Part shown: piece after piece, positions 41,328-51,565 of the stretch
How positions within the stretch are numbered: the first letter of the stretch is position 1
Layout of the letters: each line of letters begins with the position of its first letter
Assembly: GCF_014174515.1 (NCBI RefSeq)
Contig: NZ_JACJUG010000008.1
Location: forward strand, 124,001 to 188,000
DNA: 64,000 nt
Direction of reading: 5' to 3'
From: Mitsuaria sp. WAJ17
Lineage (GTDB): Bacteria > Pseudomonadota > Gammaproteobacteria > Burkholderiales > Burkholderiaceae_C
Notes under the pieces: generated by a model
What the model saw: only the letters and a program-made list of their open reading frames with translations
Told to the model about the DNA's origin: nothing
Databases searched by the model: none
Program-made: the position numbers and the translations under genes

Positions 41328-41699
41328 ATGGCCCATATTCTCGTGGTGGACGATTCCAGCACCATGCGAGAGATCGTCGCCAGCTTCCTGAGCAAGAACG
41401 GCTTCGAGGTGGCTGTGGCTACGGACGGCCGCGATGGCCTGCACCAGCTGCAGAAGGACCCCGGCATCAAGCTGGTGGTCAGCGACGTCAACATGCCCAA
41501 TATGGATGGCCTGACCATGGCCGAGAAGATACGCACCGAGCTGGGCAACAAGCAGGTCCGCATCGTGATGCTGACCACGGAAGACAACCAGAACATGCGC
41601 GAACGCGGCAAGGCCATCGGCGTGACCGGCTGGATCGTCAAGCCCTTCAAGGGCGAGGCGGTGCTGGGGCCGTTCAGGAAGCTGTGCGGGATGGCGTGA
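41328..41699 (+). CDS. single-domain response regulator (CheY-like)
   Basis: 123 residues from ATG 41328 (MAHILVVDDSSTMREIV). Phosphoacceptor Asp53 in VVSDVNMPNMDG, the acidic pair Asp8-Asp9, a conserved Thr in MLTTEDN and Lys in WIVKPFKG are all present. No output domain, so it signals by protein interaction, as CheY does. It is directly downstream of a CheX-domain phosphatase and is followed by a terminator. No flagellar or kinase genes are nearby, so it may serve a chemosensory or c-di-GMP pathway. Confidence 0.93.
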   Translation: MAHILVVDDSSTMREIVASFLSKNGFEVAVATDGRDGLHQLQKDPGIKLVVSDVNMPNMDGLTMAEKIRTELGNKQVRIVMLTTEDNQNMRERGKAIGVTGWIVKPFKGEAVLGPFRKLCGMA

Positions 41700-41718
41700 G
41701 GGCGCTTCCCGCCCACGA

Positions 41719-41743
41719 AAAAAGCCGCCAGAGGGCGGCTTTG
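41719..41743. terminator. bidirectional terminator between cheY-like gene and metK
   Basis: AAAGCCGCC (41721-41729) and GGCGGCTTT (41734-41742) form a nine-pair stem with a four-base loop, with A-rich sequence on the left and T-rich on the right, so it can serve both convergent genes. Confidence 0.8.
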
Positions 41744-41777
41744 TCTTTGGTCGATGCCTCGCTGAATCGGGGCGGGC

Positions 41778-42959
<1,182 letters not shown>

Positions 42960-43127
42960 GTTTTTAAACTCCAGTGTGTTAGTCCATCGGCGTTGCCGTG
43001 CTGGTGGAGTCAGGCGGCGAACGCTTTAGCGGCATTTGTGGAGCTTCTCAGCCCGGCGGTTCAGGCGATCTCTCGATCTGCACCGCATCGCCCCGCAAGT
43101 TGTCCAAGTTAACTCGGCGATCCTTTC

Positions 43128-43133
43128 ATTATA
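43128..43133 (-). promoter_or_regulatory. candidate metK -10 box
   Basis: A perfect TATAAT on the minus strand, 169 bases before the metK start codon and just inside the divergent acyltransferase start. No good -35 is seen at the standard distance, so the call is weak. If real, the metK transcript has a leader of about 160 bases. Confidence 0.35.
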
Positions 43134-43138
43134 GAAAC

Positions 43139-43987
43139 ATGCTTCTGCTGCGCCTGCTGTCTCGCTGTCCCCTGTGGTTTTTGCACGGCCTGGGCACCTG
43201 CGTGGGCTGGCTCAGCTGGCTGGCCAGCCCGTCGTACCGCCGCCGCGTCCGCGAACACAGGGCCCTGGCGGGTCTGCGCGGCTGGCAGGGCATGGGTGCC
43301 GTGGCACAGGCAGGCCGCATGATCGTCGAGCTGCCCTGGCTGTGGCTGCGGCCCGCCGGCCGCCCCCTGGGGACCCGGGTGCGCTGGGAGGGCGAGGAGC
43401 ACATCCGCGCGCTGCCGCCGGGCCGCGGCCTCGTCTTCCTCACGCCGCACATGGGCTGCTTCGAGGTCACGGCCCAGGCCTATGCCGAGCGGTTTGCCGC
43501 GAGCCATGGCGCCATCACCGTGCTTTACCGGCCCGCGCGCAAGGCCTGGATGCGCAGCATCGTCGCGGTCTCGCGCCAACGGCCAGGGCTGGAGACGGCG
43601 CCCGCCACGCTGTCCGGCGTACGCCAGATGCTGCGCGCCCTGCGCCAGGGCCAGGCCGTGGGCCTGCTGCCTGACCAGGTGCCGCCGCTGGGGCAAGGCG
43701 TCTGGGCGCCCTTCTTCGGCAAGCCGGCCTACACGATGACCCTGGCCCAGCGCCTGGCCCAGCAGACCGGTGCCAGCGTGTTGCTGGTCTGGGGTGAGCG
43801 ACTCTCCTGGGGCCGCGGCTATGTGGTGCATGTGCGACCCGGTCCGCAAATCCCGGGCGATTCCAGTCCAGAATGCGCGGCCGAGCTCATCAACCAGTCC
43901 ATGCAAGCCTTGATCCTGGAAGCGCCCGACCAGTACCTCTGGGGCTACAACCGCTACAAATCGCCCCGTGAGGGCGGGCTCGAATGA
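43139..43987 (+). CDS. lysophospholipid/lipid A acyltransferase (LpxL-type), first of pair
   Basis: 282 residues from ATG 43139. An N-terminal hydrophobic anchor (LLLRLLSRCPLWFLHGLG) is followed by the acyltransferase motif TPHMGCFEV (H-x4-E), LYRPARKAWM, and the GLLPDQVPPLGQGVWAPFF region typical of LpxL/HtrB family members. It transfers secondary acyl chains to lipid A on the inner face of the inner membrane. Its stop overlaps the start of a second family member (ATGA), so they are translationally coupled. It diverges from metK. Confidence 0.9.
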   Translation: MLLLRLLSRCPLWFLHGLGTCVGWLSWLASPSYRRRVREHRALAGLRGWQGMGAVAQAGRMIVELPWLWLRPAGRPLGTRVRWEGEEHIRALPPGRGLVFLTPHMGCFEVTAQAYAERFAASHGAITVLYRPARKAWMRSIVAVSRQRPGLETAPATLSGVRQMLRALRQGQAVGLLPDQVPPLGQGVWAPFFGKPAYTMTLAQRLAQQTGASVLLVWGERLSWGRGYVVHVRPGPQIPGDSSPECAAELINQSMQALILEAPDQYLWGYNRYKSPREGGLE

Positions 43988-44859
43988 GCGCGCGCCTGCT
44001 GATCGGCCTGCTGTGGCTGCTGCATTTCCTGCCGCTGGGCCTGCTGGCGGCGCTGGGCCGAGGCCTGGGGCGCTTGCTGTGGTGGCTGGCCGGCAGCCGC
44101 CGCCGCATCGCACGCAAGAACCTGGAGCTGTGCTTTCCCGAGCTACCAGCGGGCGAGCGCGAGGCGCTGGCCCGGGAACACTTCGCGATGGTGGGGCGCA
44201 GCCTGCTGGAGCGCGGCCTGCTGTGGTTCGCCTCGCCCGAGCGCCTGCAGCGCATGATCCGCATCAAGGGCAATATCCGCCTGGCCGAGCAGACGCCTGG
44301 CGCCATGATGTGGCTGCTGCCGCATTTCGTGGGCCTGGAGTGGGTGGGCCCGGCGCTGATGCTCAACCAGAAGCGGCCTGGCGTGGACGTCTACCAGCCG
44401 CAGAGCAATGCGGTGCTGGATGCCCAGGTCCTGGCCGGCCGCTCGCGCTTTGGCACGACCGCTTTCGTGGACCGCCATGACGGCATCCGCCCTGTGCTGC
44501 GCCTGATCAAGCAAGGCTATGCCTTCCTCAATGCACCCGATCTGGACCATGGCGAGAAGGACTCCGCCTTCGTGCCCTTCTTCGGCGTGCCGGCCTGCAC
44601 CCTGCTGGCACCGGCCCGCATGGCGGCCAGCCAGGGCATGGTGGTGCAGCCGCTGGTGGTGACCATGCTGCCGGGCGGCCAGGGCTATGAGGTCGAAGCC
44701 TGCGACGCCATCCCGGGCTATCCCAGCGATGACCCGCTGGCGGATGCCCGCACTGTCAACCGCTGGCTGGAGGCTCGGGTGCGGCGACACCCTGCTCAGT
44801 ATTTCTGGGTCCACAAGCGCTTCAAGACCCGCCCGCCTGGCGAGCCGTCCGTCTATTGA
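43984..44859 (+). CDS. lipid A biosynthesis acyltransferase, second of pair
   Basis: 291 residues. N-terminal hydrophobic segment ([20 protein letters not shown]), then [16 protein letters not shown], the catalytic HFVGLE (H-x4-E), [17 protein letters not shown] and [20 protein letters not shown]. This is an LpxL/LpxM-type acyltransferase. Together with the gene just upstream, which it overlaps by four bases, it probably adds the two secondary acyl chains of lipid A. dapF follows after 17 bases, giving a likely operon through dapF, DUF484 and xerC. Confidence 0.92.
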   Translation: MSARLLIGLLWLLHFLPLGLLAALGRGLGRLLWWLAGSRRRIARKNLELCFPELPAGEREALAREHFAMVGRSLLERGLLWFASPERLQRMIRIKGNIRLAEQTPGAMMWLLPHFVGLEWVGPALMLNQKRPGVDVYQPQSNAVLDAQVLAGRSRFGTTAFVDRHDGIRPVLRLIKQGYAFLNAPDLDHGEKDSAFVPFFGVPACTLLAPARMAASQGMVVQPLVVTMLPGGQGYEVEACDAIPGYPSDDPLADARTVNRWLEARVRRHPAQYFWVHKRFKTRPPGEPSVY

Positions 44860-44876
44860 CGCCTGATAATGACCGC

Positions 44877-45743
44877 ATGAAGCTGCGATTCACCAAGATG
44901 CAGGGCGCCGGCAATGACTTCGTGGTCATCGACGCCACCCGCGAACCGCTGGGCCTGAGTGCCGAGCAAATCCGCCATTTGGGCGACCGCCGCTTCGGCG
45001 TCGGCTGCGACCAGATCCTGGTGATCCAGGCCAGCGATGAGCCCGGTGTGGACTTTCGCTACCGCATCTTCAACAACACGGGCGACGAGGTCGAGCACTG
45101 TGGCAATGGCGCACGCTGCTTCGTGCGCTATGTGTCCGAGAAGGGCCTGTCCGACAAGCGCAGCGTCAAGGTGCGCACGGTCAACCGGCTGCTGGAGTTG
45201 CATCTGCGCGATGATGGCCGTGTCAGCGTTGACATGGGCGCGCCGGCCTTCGACCACCCTTCGCTGCCCTTCGACCCCACGGGCCTTGCGGCGCGCCAGG
45301 AAGGGCAGGGCGAGCTGTGGACGCTGCCCCTGGCCGATGGCGATGCCTGCGAGGTGGCCGTCCTGTCCATGGGCAATCCGCATGCGGTGCAGCGTGTCGC
45401 CGATGTCGATCACGCCCCGGTGGCCCAGCGAGGTCCGCAGGTCGAGAGCCATGCGGCCTTCCCGAGGCGCGTCAACGCCGGCTTTCTGCAGGTCATCGAC
45501 CGCGGCCATGTGAAGCTGCGCGTGTACGAACGCGACGCGGGCGAGACCCTCACCTGCGGCACGGGCGCCTGCGCCGCCGTGGTGGCCGGCATCCGCCTGG
45601 GCTGGCTGGACGAGGCCGTTGAAGTGCAAACGCGCGGCGGCCAACTGCGCATCGAATGGGCCGGCCTGAGCCAGGGCCTGCAGGCGCCGGTCTGGATGAC
45701 CGGGCCCGCCCAGACCGTGTTTGAAGGAGAGATCTCGCTGTGA
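44877..45743 (+). CDS. dapF: diaminopimelate epimerase
   Basis: 288 residues from ATG 44877 ([19 protein letters not shown]). The two catalytic cysteines lie in [10 protein letters not shown] and [11 protein letters not shown], the two halves of the pseudo-symmetric fold. It interconverts LL- and meso-diaminopimelate for lysine and peptidoglycan. The stop overlaps the DUF484 gene start. The upstream extension to 44856 lies in a poor context. The gene order dapF-DUF484-xerC is widely conserved. Confidence 0.96.
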   Translation: MKLRFTKMQGAGNDFVVIDATREPLGLSAEQIRHLGDRRFGVGCDQILVIQASDEPGVDFRYRIFNNTGDEVEHCGNGARCFVRYVSEKGLSDKRSVKVRTVNRLLELHLRDDGRVSVDMGAPAFDHPSLPFDPTGLAARQEGQGELWTLPLADGDACEVAVLSMGNPHAVQRVADVDHAPVAQRGPQVESHAAFPRRVNAGFLQVIDRGHVKLRVYERDAGETLTCGTGACAAVVAGIRLGWLDEAVEVQTRGGQLRIEWAGLSQGLQAPVWMTGPAQTVFEGEISL

Positions 45744-46444
45744 GCACCCATGACGACGCCCCGCAGGGCCTGACCGAGCAGGACCTGGCCCAGTACCTGC
45801 TGCGCAATCCCGGCTTCTTCCAGCGGCATGCCGAGCTGCTGGCCAGTGTGCAGCTGAGTCATCCGCATGGCCAGCGGGCGGTCAGCCTGCAGGAGCGCCA
45901 GGCAGAGATGCTGCGCGAGAAGATCAAGGGCCTGGAGCACAAGCTGATTGAGATGATCCGCAACGGGCAGGAGAACGTCGCCATTGCCGATCGCCTGCAT
46001 GCGTGGACCCTCAGCCTGATGCTCACGGCCGACGCGGCCGCACTGCCCGAGGTGCTGCTGCGCGATCTGCGCCACCACTTCCTGATTCCCGCCGCCGGCC
46101 TGCGCCTGTGGGGGCTGGATGGCGCCTATGCCGGCGCCGAGTACGCGCAGACCGTCACCGAGGATCTGCGCAGCTTCGCCGCCAGCCTGGCTCAGCCCTA
46201 CTGTGGCGTGAATAGCGGCTTCGAGGCCGTGCGCTGGCTGGGGGACGAGGTGGCCATCGCCTCGCTGGCCCTGATTCCCCTGCGCCGCGGCCCCGTGGCC
46301 GAGCCCTTCGGCCTGCTGCTGTTGGGCTCTCCGGACCCCACACGCTACACGGCCGAGATGGGCACCGAGTTCCTGCAGCGCATCGGCGAGCTCGCCGGCG
46401 CCGCACTGGCGCGGCTGCTGCCGGATGGACAAGCTGGCGCCTGA
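45740..46444 (+). CDS. DUF484 family protein
   Basis: 234 residues. The N-terminus ([23 protein letters not shown], in parts, then [12 protein letters not shown]) is the DUF484 signature with a following coiled-coil stretch; the rest is GAF-like. The function is unknown. It overlaps dapF by four bases and xerC by twenty, so it is translated as part of the dapF-DUF484-xerC operon, as in many gammaproteobacteria and betaproteobacteria. Confidence 0.88.
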   Translation: MSTHDDAPQGLTEQDLAQYLLRNPGFFQRHAELLASVQLSHPHGQRAVSLQERQAEMLREKIKGLEHKLIEMIRNGQENVAIADRLHAWTLSLMLTADAAALPEVLLRDLRHHFLIPAAGLRLWGLDGAYAGAEYAQTVTEDLRSFAASLAQPYCGVNSGFEAVRWLGDEVAIASLALIPLRRGPVAEPFGLLLLGSPDPTRYTAEMGTEFLQRIGELAGAALARLLPDGQAGA

Positions 46445-47384
46445 GTCGCCCGCGTCGGCGGCCTTGCCGGAGCAGCAGCGTCGCTATCTGGAGCACCTGC
46501 GCGTGGAGCGTCGCCTGGCGCTGCGCACCCTGACGCTTTACGAGCAGGCCTTGCGCCGCCTTTGCCTGCTGGCCGATGAGGCCGGCGTGGCATTGGAGCG
46601 TGTCAGCGTCCAGCAGGTACGGCGCTGGATCGCGCGCCTGCATGGGCAAGACCTGTCCCCGCGCAGCCTGGCGCTGATGATGTCGGGCTGGCGCAGCTGG
46701 TATCGCTGGATGGGTCGGCAGGGCCTGGTCGAGCTCAACCCGGTGGATGGTCTGCGTGCGCCCAAGGGCAGCAAGCTCCTGCCCAAGGCCCTGGGGGTGG
46801 ACGATGCCGTGCAGCTGGCCGCCTACCGTGATGAGTCCGCGGACCCGGTGCGCGAGGCCTGCGACGCGGCCCTGGTCGAGTTGCTCTACAGCTGTGGGCT
46901 GCGCGTCAGCGAGCTGGTGGGCCTGGACGTGGTGCCGGGTGCGGCCGCTCGCGGCTGGCTGGATCTGGACGGCGCCGAGGCCCATGTGCTGGGCAAGGGC
47001 AGCAAGCAGCGCATCGTGCCCGTCGGCCGCGCCGCGCTCGAGGCCGTGCGTGCCTGGCTGCTGTGCCGGGGGGAATGGCTGGCTGCGGGCAGCACCGAGA
47101 CCGCCCTCTTTATCGGCCCGCGCGGCGGGCGCATGGGGGCCACGCAGGTGCGCCAGCGCCTGCGCCTGCGTGCGATGGCGGCCGGCTCGCCCAGCCACGT
47201 GCATCCGCACATGTTGCGGCATTCCTTTGCTTCGCATGTGCTGCAGTCCAGCGGCGACCTGCGTGCCGTGCAGGACCTGCTGGGCCACGCCAACATCAGT
47301 ACCACGCAGGTCTATACCAAGCTGGACTTCCAGCACCTGGCCAAGGTCTATGATGCCGCCCACCCGCGGGCGCGCAAGCGCTGA
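46425..47384 (+). CDS. xerC: site-specific tyrosine recombinase XerC
   Basis: 319 residues. The N-terminal SAM-like core-binding domain (HLRVERRLALRTLTLYEQAL) is followed by the catalytic domain with the first Arg in LLYSCGLRVSELVGLD, the HPHMLRHSFASH motif (H-x2-R), the second His in LLGHANISTTQVY and the nucleophile Tyr in TQVYTKLDF. With XerD it resolves chromosome dimers at dif. It is located after dapF-DUF484, the canonical xerC position, which separates it from phage or integron integrases. Confidence 0.93.
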   Translation: MDKLAPESPASAALPEQQRRYLEHLRVERRLALRTLTLYEQALRRLCLLADEAGVALERVSVQQVRRWIARLHGQDLSPRSLALMMSGWRSWYRWMGRQGLVELNPVDGLRAPKGSKLLPKALGVDDAVQLAAYRDESADPVREACDAALVELLYSCGLRVSELVGLDVVPGAAARGWLDLDGAEAHVLGKGSKQRIVPVGRAALEAVRAWLLCRGEWLAAGSTETALFIGPRGGRMGATQVRQRLRLRAMAAGSPSHVHPHMLRHSFASHVLQSSGDLRAVQDLLGHANISTTQVYTKLDFQHLAKVYDAAHPRARKR

Positions 47385-47455
47385 GCCGGCGGCGCGAGCG
47401 TTGCGCCCGCGCCGCCGCGGGAACACCCCTCCTGTGATTCAGCTTCTGCACGACC

Positions 47456-49009
47456 ATGTTCAAACCGCGTCCGCTTCTTTGCGCCCTGACTGCTGCCGGC
47501 CTGATCGGGGCCTTGCCTGTGGCGCTTCCGGGGGCGCACGCCGCGCAGGACCGGACCGAGGGGCCTGTGCAGCGCCAGGCCTTGTCAAGGCCGGTGGCTT
47601 GGGAGTTCAACTGGACCTCGCTGAAGGCCTCCGACGGATCGCCGATCAGCCTGCTGGGTGGCTCGGCCATGCTGGCCGTCAATGAAGACTGGGGGCTGGG
47701 GCCGACGGTCTACGGTGCGGCCAAAGGCGATTTCGGCGGGCTCTTCGTCTTCGGCGTGACCGGGCAGCGCCGGTGGCGCCTGGGATCGAACACCCATCTG
47801 GCGGCCAGCCTGTTCGCGGGCGGTGGCGGCGGGCGCTCCTCGGACATCGTCCGATTTGGCGGCGGTCTCATGCTGCGCCCGGAGTTGTCGGTGCGAACCG
47901 AATTCGGTCGGTGGTATGCCGGCGCGGGGGTGTCGCACCTGCGCTTTACCAGCGGCAACCTGCGGGGCAGCCAGCTGAGCCTGTCCTTCGGCCGCATGGG
48001 CCTGTTCGATGGCTTCGATGCCACCGGCGACGGCGGCACGGGTGCCATGGGCATGCGCTCGGGCCTGGGTTTTGACGAGGTGTCGCTCAGCAGCACGGTC
48101 TACAGCCCGTCCGCCAGCCAGACGAGCCGGTCGGGGCGAGCCCTGGACCGTCGGCTGGGCCTTGTGGGGGCGGATCTGCGCCAGTACTTCACCCCCGGCT
48201 CCTGGTTGGGGCTGGAAGCCAGCGGCGCGGCCAAGGGTGGCATCGACGGCTATATGGAAGTGCTGGGCACGGCTGGGCAGGACTGGGCGCTGGGGAACAC
48301 CGGTTTGCGAGTGGGAGGCCATGTGGCGCTGGGGCTGGCCGGGGGCGGCGATATGGCCACCGGCAGCGGCTGGATCTGGCGGGCGGGGCCCAATCTGCGC
48401 TGGCAGAGCCCCTGGGGACCAGCCCTGAGGATCGAGGCAGGCAAGGTGTGGTCCCGCGGCACCTTCTCGGCGCCCTTCGTGCGTGCGAGCCTGGCCATGC
48501 CCTTGGAGCCCATGGCCCGGCGCGCCGAGCCCGACGCGATGCTGGAAGCCTCCGTGCATGAGCAGACGCTCTTTGCCTCGGTGCAGCGCATCCGGGACGT
48601 CCAGTTCAAGGATGGCAGCCGTGAAGGCATGACGCAGCAGGGGCTGCTGGTGACCAGGACGCTGGGGCGCCATGTCTACGCTGCCGCAGCGGCGGGTGCC
48701 GCGGTTCAGGGCAAGGCGGGCGCCTATGCCTACGGCCTGTTCGGCGCGGGGCTGCGCAGTGACCTGCTGATGAACACCGGCTGGCGCGTCGGCGGCGAAC
48801 TGCTGATCGGCGCCGGCGGTGGTGGTGGCGTGGGCCTGGGAGGCGGGGCCTTGCGTCAATCCGAGGCCTGGGTGCAATGGCAGGGCCAGGACGCCTACAA
48901 GCCCCTGCGGCTGCGGATCGGCCTGGGCCGGTGGCAGGACCTGCGCGGGCGCGGCGAAGCCGTCCCTCAGCTGAATCTTGCCCTTGGCTACGCCTGGGGG
49001 ACTCTGTAA
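47456..49009 (+). CDS. predicted secreted beta-barrel protein of unknown function
   Basis: 517 residues with a signal peptide (FKPRPLLCALTAAGLIGALP; cleavage near AHA-AQD). The mature part consists of alternating, Gly-rich amphipathic strands (GGGLMLRPELSVRTEFGRWY; ALRIEAGKVWSRGTFSAPFV) and ends LNLALGYAWGTL, suggesting an outer-membrane beta-barrel or amyloid-like beta protein. It is not assignable to a named family by eye. It is about 70 bases after xerC, preceded by a GC hairpin, and followed closely by the rRNA methyltransferase gene. Confidence 0.6.
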   Translation: MFKPRPLLCALTAAGLIGALPVALPGAHAAQDRTEGPVQRQALSRPVAWEFNWTSLKASDGSPISLLGGSAMLAVNEDWGLGPTVYGAAKGDFGGLFVFGVTGQRRWRLGSNTHLAASLFAGGGGGRSSDIVRFGGGLMLRPELSVRTEFGRWYAGAGVSHLRFTSGNLRGSQLSLSFGRMGLFDGFDATGDGGTGAMGMRSGLGFDEVSLSSTVYSPSASQTSRSGRALDRRLGLVGADLRQYFTPGSWLGLEASGAAKGGIDGYMEVLGTAGQDWALGNTGLRVGGHVALGLAGGGDMATGSGWIWRAGPNLRWQSPWGPALRIEAGKVWSRGTFSAPFVRASLAMPLEPMARRAEPDAMLEASVHEQTLFASVQRIRDVQFKDGSREGMTQQGLLVTRTLGRHVYAAAAAGAAVQGKAGAYAYGLFGAGLRSDLLMNTGWRVGGELLIGAGGGGGVGLGGGALRQSEAWVQWQGQDAYKPLRLRIGLGRWQDLRGRGEAVPQLNLALGYAWGTL

Positions 49010-49042
49010 GGCGGGTGACCGACAGGCGCGACAATACCCGCC

Positions 49043-50224
49043 ATGAAAGTCATTCGTCTGAGAGCCGGCAAGGAGCGTTCGCTGCTTCGCCGTCATCCCT
49101 GGGTCTTCCAGGGTTCCGTGGATAAAGGCAAGGCTGACGCCGGCGAGACCGTGCGGGTGGAGTCCGACAGCGGCCAGTTCCTTTGCTGGGCCTCCTTCAG
49201 CCCCAGCTCCATGATCCGCGTGCGAGCCTGGAGCTTCGACGAGGCCGAGCGGATCGATGCCGAGTTCTTCGATCGCCGCGTCCGCCGCGCCATCGCCGTG
49301 CGCGAGCGCATGCCCATCGTTTCCAATGCCCGGCGCCTGATCCACGGCGAGGCCGACGGCCTGCCCGGACTGATCGTCGATCGCTACGACGACACCCTCG
49401 TCGCCCAGTTCCTCTCGGCCGGCACCGAACGCTGGAAGCAGACCATCGCCGACAGTCTGATGGCCGCGACCGGCCTGGGCCGCCTCTACGAGCGCTCGGA
49501 TTCCGGCGTGCGGCAGCTGGAGGGCCTGCCGCCCGTGACCGGCTGGCTGCGAGGCGAAGGCCACACCGAGCTGACCATCGAGGAGCATGAGTGGAAGCTC
49601 ACCCTGGACGTGCAGGAAGGCCACAAGACCGGCTACTACCTGGACCAGCGCGACAACCGCAAGAAGTTCGCCGAGACCGTGCGCCAGTACGGTCTGCAGC
49701 GCGTGCTCAACTGCTATTGCTACACCGGCGGCTTCTCGGTGGCGGCGCTGGCCGGCGGCGCCGCCGAGGTGACCAGCGTGGACTCCTCCGGCCCAGCCCT
49801 GGCCCGCGCCAACGCCCATGTGGCGCTCAATGGCTTCGATCCCACCCGCCACACGGCCCTGGACGCTGACGTCAACCAGACCCTGCGCGATTTCATCAAG
49901 CAAGGCAGGACCTTCGATGCCATCGTGCTGGACCCACCCAAGTTTGCGCCCACGGCCGCTCATGCCGAGCGTGCCGCGCGCGCCTACAAGGACATCAACC
50001 GCCTGGCCTTCAAGCTGCTGGAGCCCGGTGGCGTGCTCTTCACCTTCTCCTGCTCCGGCGGCGTGGGCCCCGAGCTTTTCCACAAGATCGTGGCGGGTGC
50101 GGGCATGGACGCGGGGGTGGACGGCTTCATCCTCGACCGCGTTGGGGCCACGCCGGACCACCCGCAGACCATCTGCTTCCCGGAAGGGGAGTACCTGAAG
50201 GGCCTGCTGCTGCTCAAGCGCTGA
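49043..50224 (+). CDS. rlmI: class I SAM-dependent rRNA methyltransferase, RlmI-like
   Basis: 393 residues. An N-terminal PUA-like RNA-binding domain (VIRLRAGKERSLLRRHPWVF) and a central EEHEWKLTLDVQEGHKTGYY segment precede the Rossmann methyltransferase with LNCYCYTGGFSVAALAGGA, SVDSSGPALARA and the catalytic VLDPPKFAP. This is the RlmI/RlmK-L C-terminal type that makes 5-methylcytosine at position 1962 of 23S rRNA in E. coli. It appears complete and stands alone. Confidence 0.88.
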   Translation: MKVIRLRAGKERSLLRRHPWVFQGSVDKGKADAGETVRVESDSGQFLCWASFSPSSMIRVRAWSFDEAERIDAEFFDRRVRRAIAVRERMPIVSNARRLIHGEADGLPGLIVDRYDDTLVAQFLSAGTERWKQTIADSLMAATGLGRLYERSDSGVRQLEGLPPVTGWLRGEGHTELTIEEHEWKLTLDVQEGHKTGYYLDQRDNRKKFAETVRQYGLQRVLNCYCYTGGFSVAALAGGAAEVTSVDSSGPALARANAHVALNGFDPTRHTALDADVNQTLRDFIKQGRTFDAIVLDPPKFAPTAAHAERAARAYKDINRLAFKLLEPGGVLFTFSCSGGVGPELFHKIVAGAGMDAGVDGFILDRVGATPDHPQTICFPEGEYLKGLLLLKR

Positions 50225-50377
50225 AGCAACGCTTCTCAGGGTGAGCCCTATACGAGGGACAAGCCAGTTCGCGGTATACCTCCGACCTCGCGTCCAAAGA
50301 TGGCGTTTTCGTGAACTTCGTCACGAGGCAGAAACCATCAGGCAGTGCCGGACGCGCAGTTCAACGAGGGAAATTCA

Positions 50378-51469
50378 ATGAAAGTCTTGTCTTCTCTGGC
50401 GCTGGCGCTGATCAGCGCCGGTGCTCTGTCTTCGGCCCAGGCCAGCACCGCCATCACCAGCTTCGGCAAGGACCTGGTGCCCTTCACCGGCAACACCAGC
50501 GCGCCCGCTGACTGGCGCTTCCTGCCGGGCCAGAGCTTCAATGGCGTTGCCGGCGCCCTGGACGGCGTGGCCATGCTGAGCTTCGAGACCAAGAGCGGGG
50601 GCTCCTACGCCTGCTCCGGCTCCCTGCTGGCCGGTGGCCAGTACGTGCTGACGGCCGCCCATTGCGCCGACGACTTCGTCAAGATGAACGTCAACTTCGG
50701 CTGGGCTGGCGGCGCTTCCACGGTGTCGCGTACCGTGGCCGCCGGCAATGCCATCGTGCACTCCGGCTGGACCGGTGATCTGGACACGGGGGCCGACATC
50801 GCTCTGCTGCGCCTGGATGAGGCCGTCACCACGATCAAGGGCTACAAGCTCAGCAATACGCTGGACGTCGGCAAGGACATCCTGGTGGCCGGCTACGGCA
50901 CCACCCAGGTCGCCAACGTCAACTCGCCGACCAACTGGAACGACTGGATGTACGGGCACTATGCCTGGAACAAGATCGATGTCGACAGCAAGACCTTCAA
51001 CAAGGTCATTGGCGACGTCAAGCCTGGCTGGTACGACCCCGACTACTACAAGTTCGGCGTGACCTATATGTCGGACTTCGACAGCGGCAGCGAAGGCAAC
51101 AACACCCTGCAGATCCTGGCAGACGCAGTCGGGACCTCGGCGTGGAGCAGCGACACCGGTCACGGCAAGGACGAAGGCCTGATCGCTGGCGGCGACTCCG
51201 GTGGTGGCGACTTCGTCTGGGACGGCACGCAGTTCCTGCTGACCGGCGTGCACAGCTGGGGCTGGCAGGCCTGCCAGAGCTTCGGCCTCAGTTGCGATGC
51301 CGCCAAGAAGAACGGCTCCAGCTACGGTGACCTGTCCGGCTCCACCGCCGTGTATTCGCACCTTGCCTGGATCAATGCCCAGATGGGCGTCCCCGAGCCC
51401 GGCAGCGCGGCCCTGGCGCTGATGGCCCTGTTCGGCCTGGGCGCCGTGCGCCGCCGCTCGCGCGTCTGA
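50378..51469 (+). CDS. trypsin-like serine protease with PEP-CTERM sorting signal
   Basis: 363 residues from ATG 50378. Signal peptide (cleavage near AQA-STA), then an S1 peptidase fold with catalytic His95 (LTAAHC), Asp140 (ADIALL) and Ser274 (GGDSGGG). The C-terminal 27 residues are a PEP-CTERM signal: VPEP, a hydrophobic helix, then RRRSR, for cleavage and anchoring by an exosortase. A protease delivered to the cell envelope or extracellular matrix is inferred. A strong terminator follows. The XrtA-type FemAB gene at 32352-33395 supports an active PEP-CTERM system. Confidence 0.9.
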   Translation: MKVLSSLALALISAGALSSAQASTAITSFGKDLVPFTGNTSAPADWRFLPGQSFNGVAGALDGVAMLSFETKSGGSYACSGSLLAGGQYVLTAAHCADDFVKMNVNFGWAGGASTVSRTVAAGNAIVHSGWTGDLDTGADIALLRLDEAVTTIKGYKLSNTLDVGKDILVAGYGTTQVANVNSPTNWNDWMYGHYAWNKIDVDSKTFNKVIGDVKPGWYDPDYYKFGVTYMSDFDSGSEGNNTLQILADAVGTSAWSSDTGHGKDEGLIAGGDSGGGDFVWDGTQFLLTGVHSWGWQACQSFGLSCDAAKKNGSSYGDLSGSTAVYSHLAWINAQMGVPEPGSAALALMALFGLGAVRRRSRV

Positions 51470-51491
51470 GCCTTCTGCTCGGCTCGCGTTG

Positions 51492-51515
51492 AAACGGCCC
51501 TGCGGGGCCGTTTTT
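51492..51515 (+). terminator. Rho-independent terminator of the PEP-CTERM protease gene
   Basis: AACGGCCC and GGGCCGTT pair around a four-base loop and run into TTTTT, 24 bases after the stop. Confidence 0.88.
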
Positions 51516-51565
51516 CATTGCACGCGGATGCCGTCGCTGAAGCCTCGTCGCAACGCTGCAGTGCC

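Noticed and set aside
46425..47384. XerC-type recombinase as a phage or integron integrase
   Set aside because: It overlaps DUF484 in the dapF-DUF484-xerC operon, the standard chromosomal position of xerC, with no att-like repeats or phage genes nearby.
47585..50161. An 858-codon open frame on the minus strand
   Set aside because: Antisense to the beta-barrel protein and rlmI; no family features.
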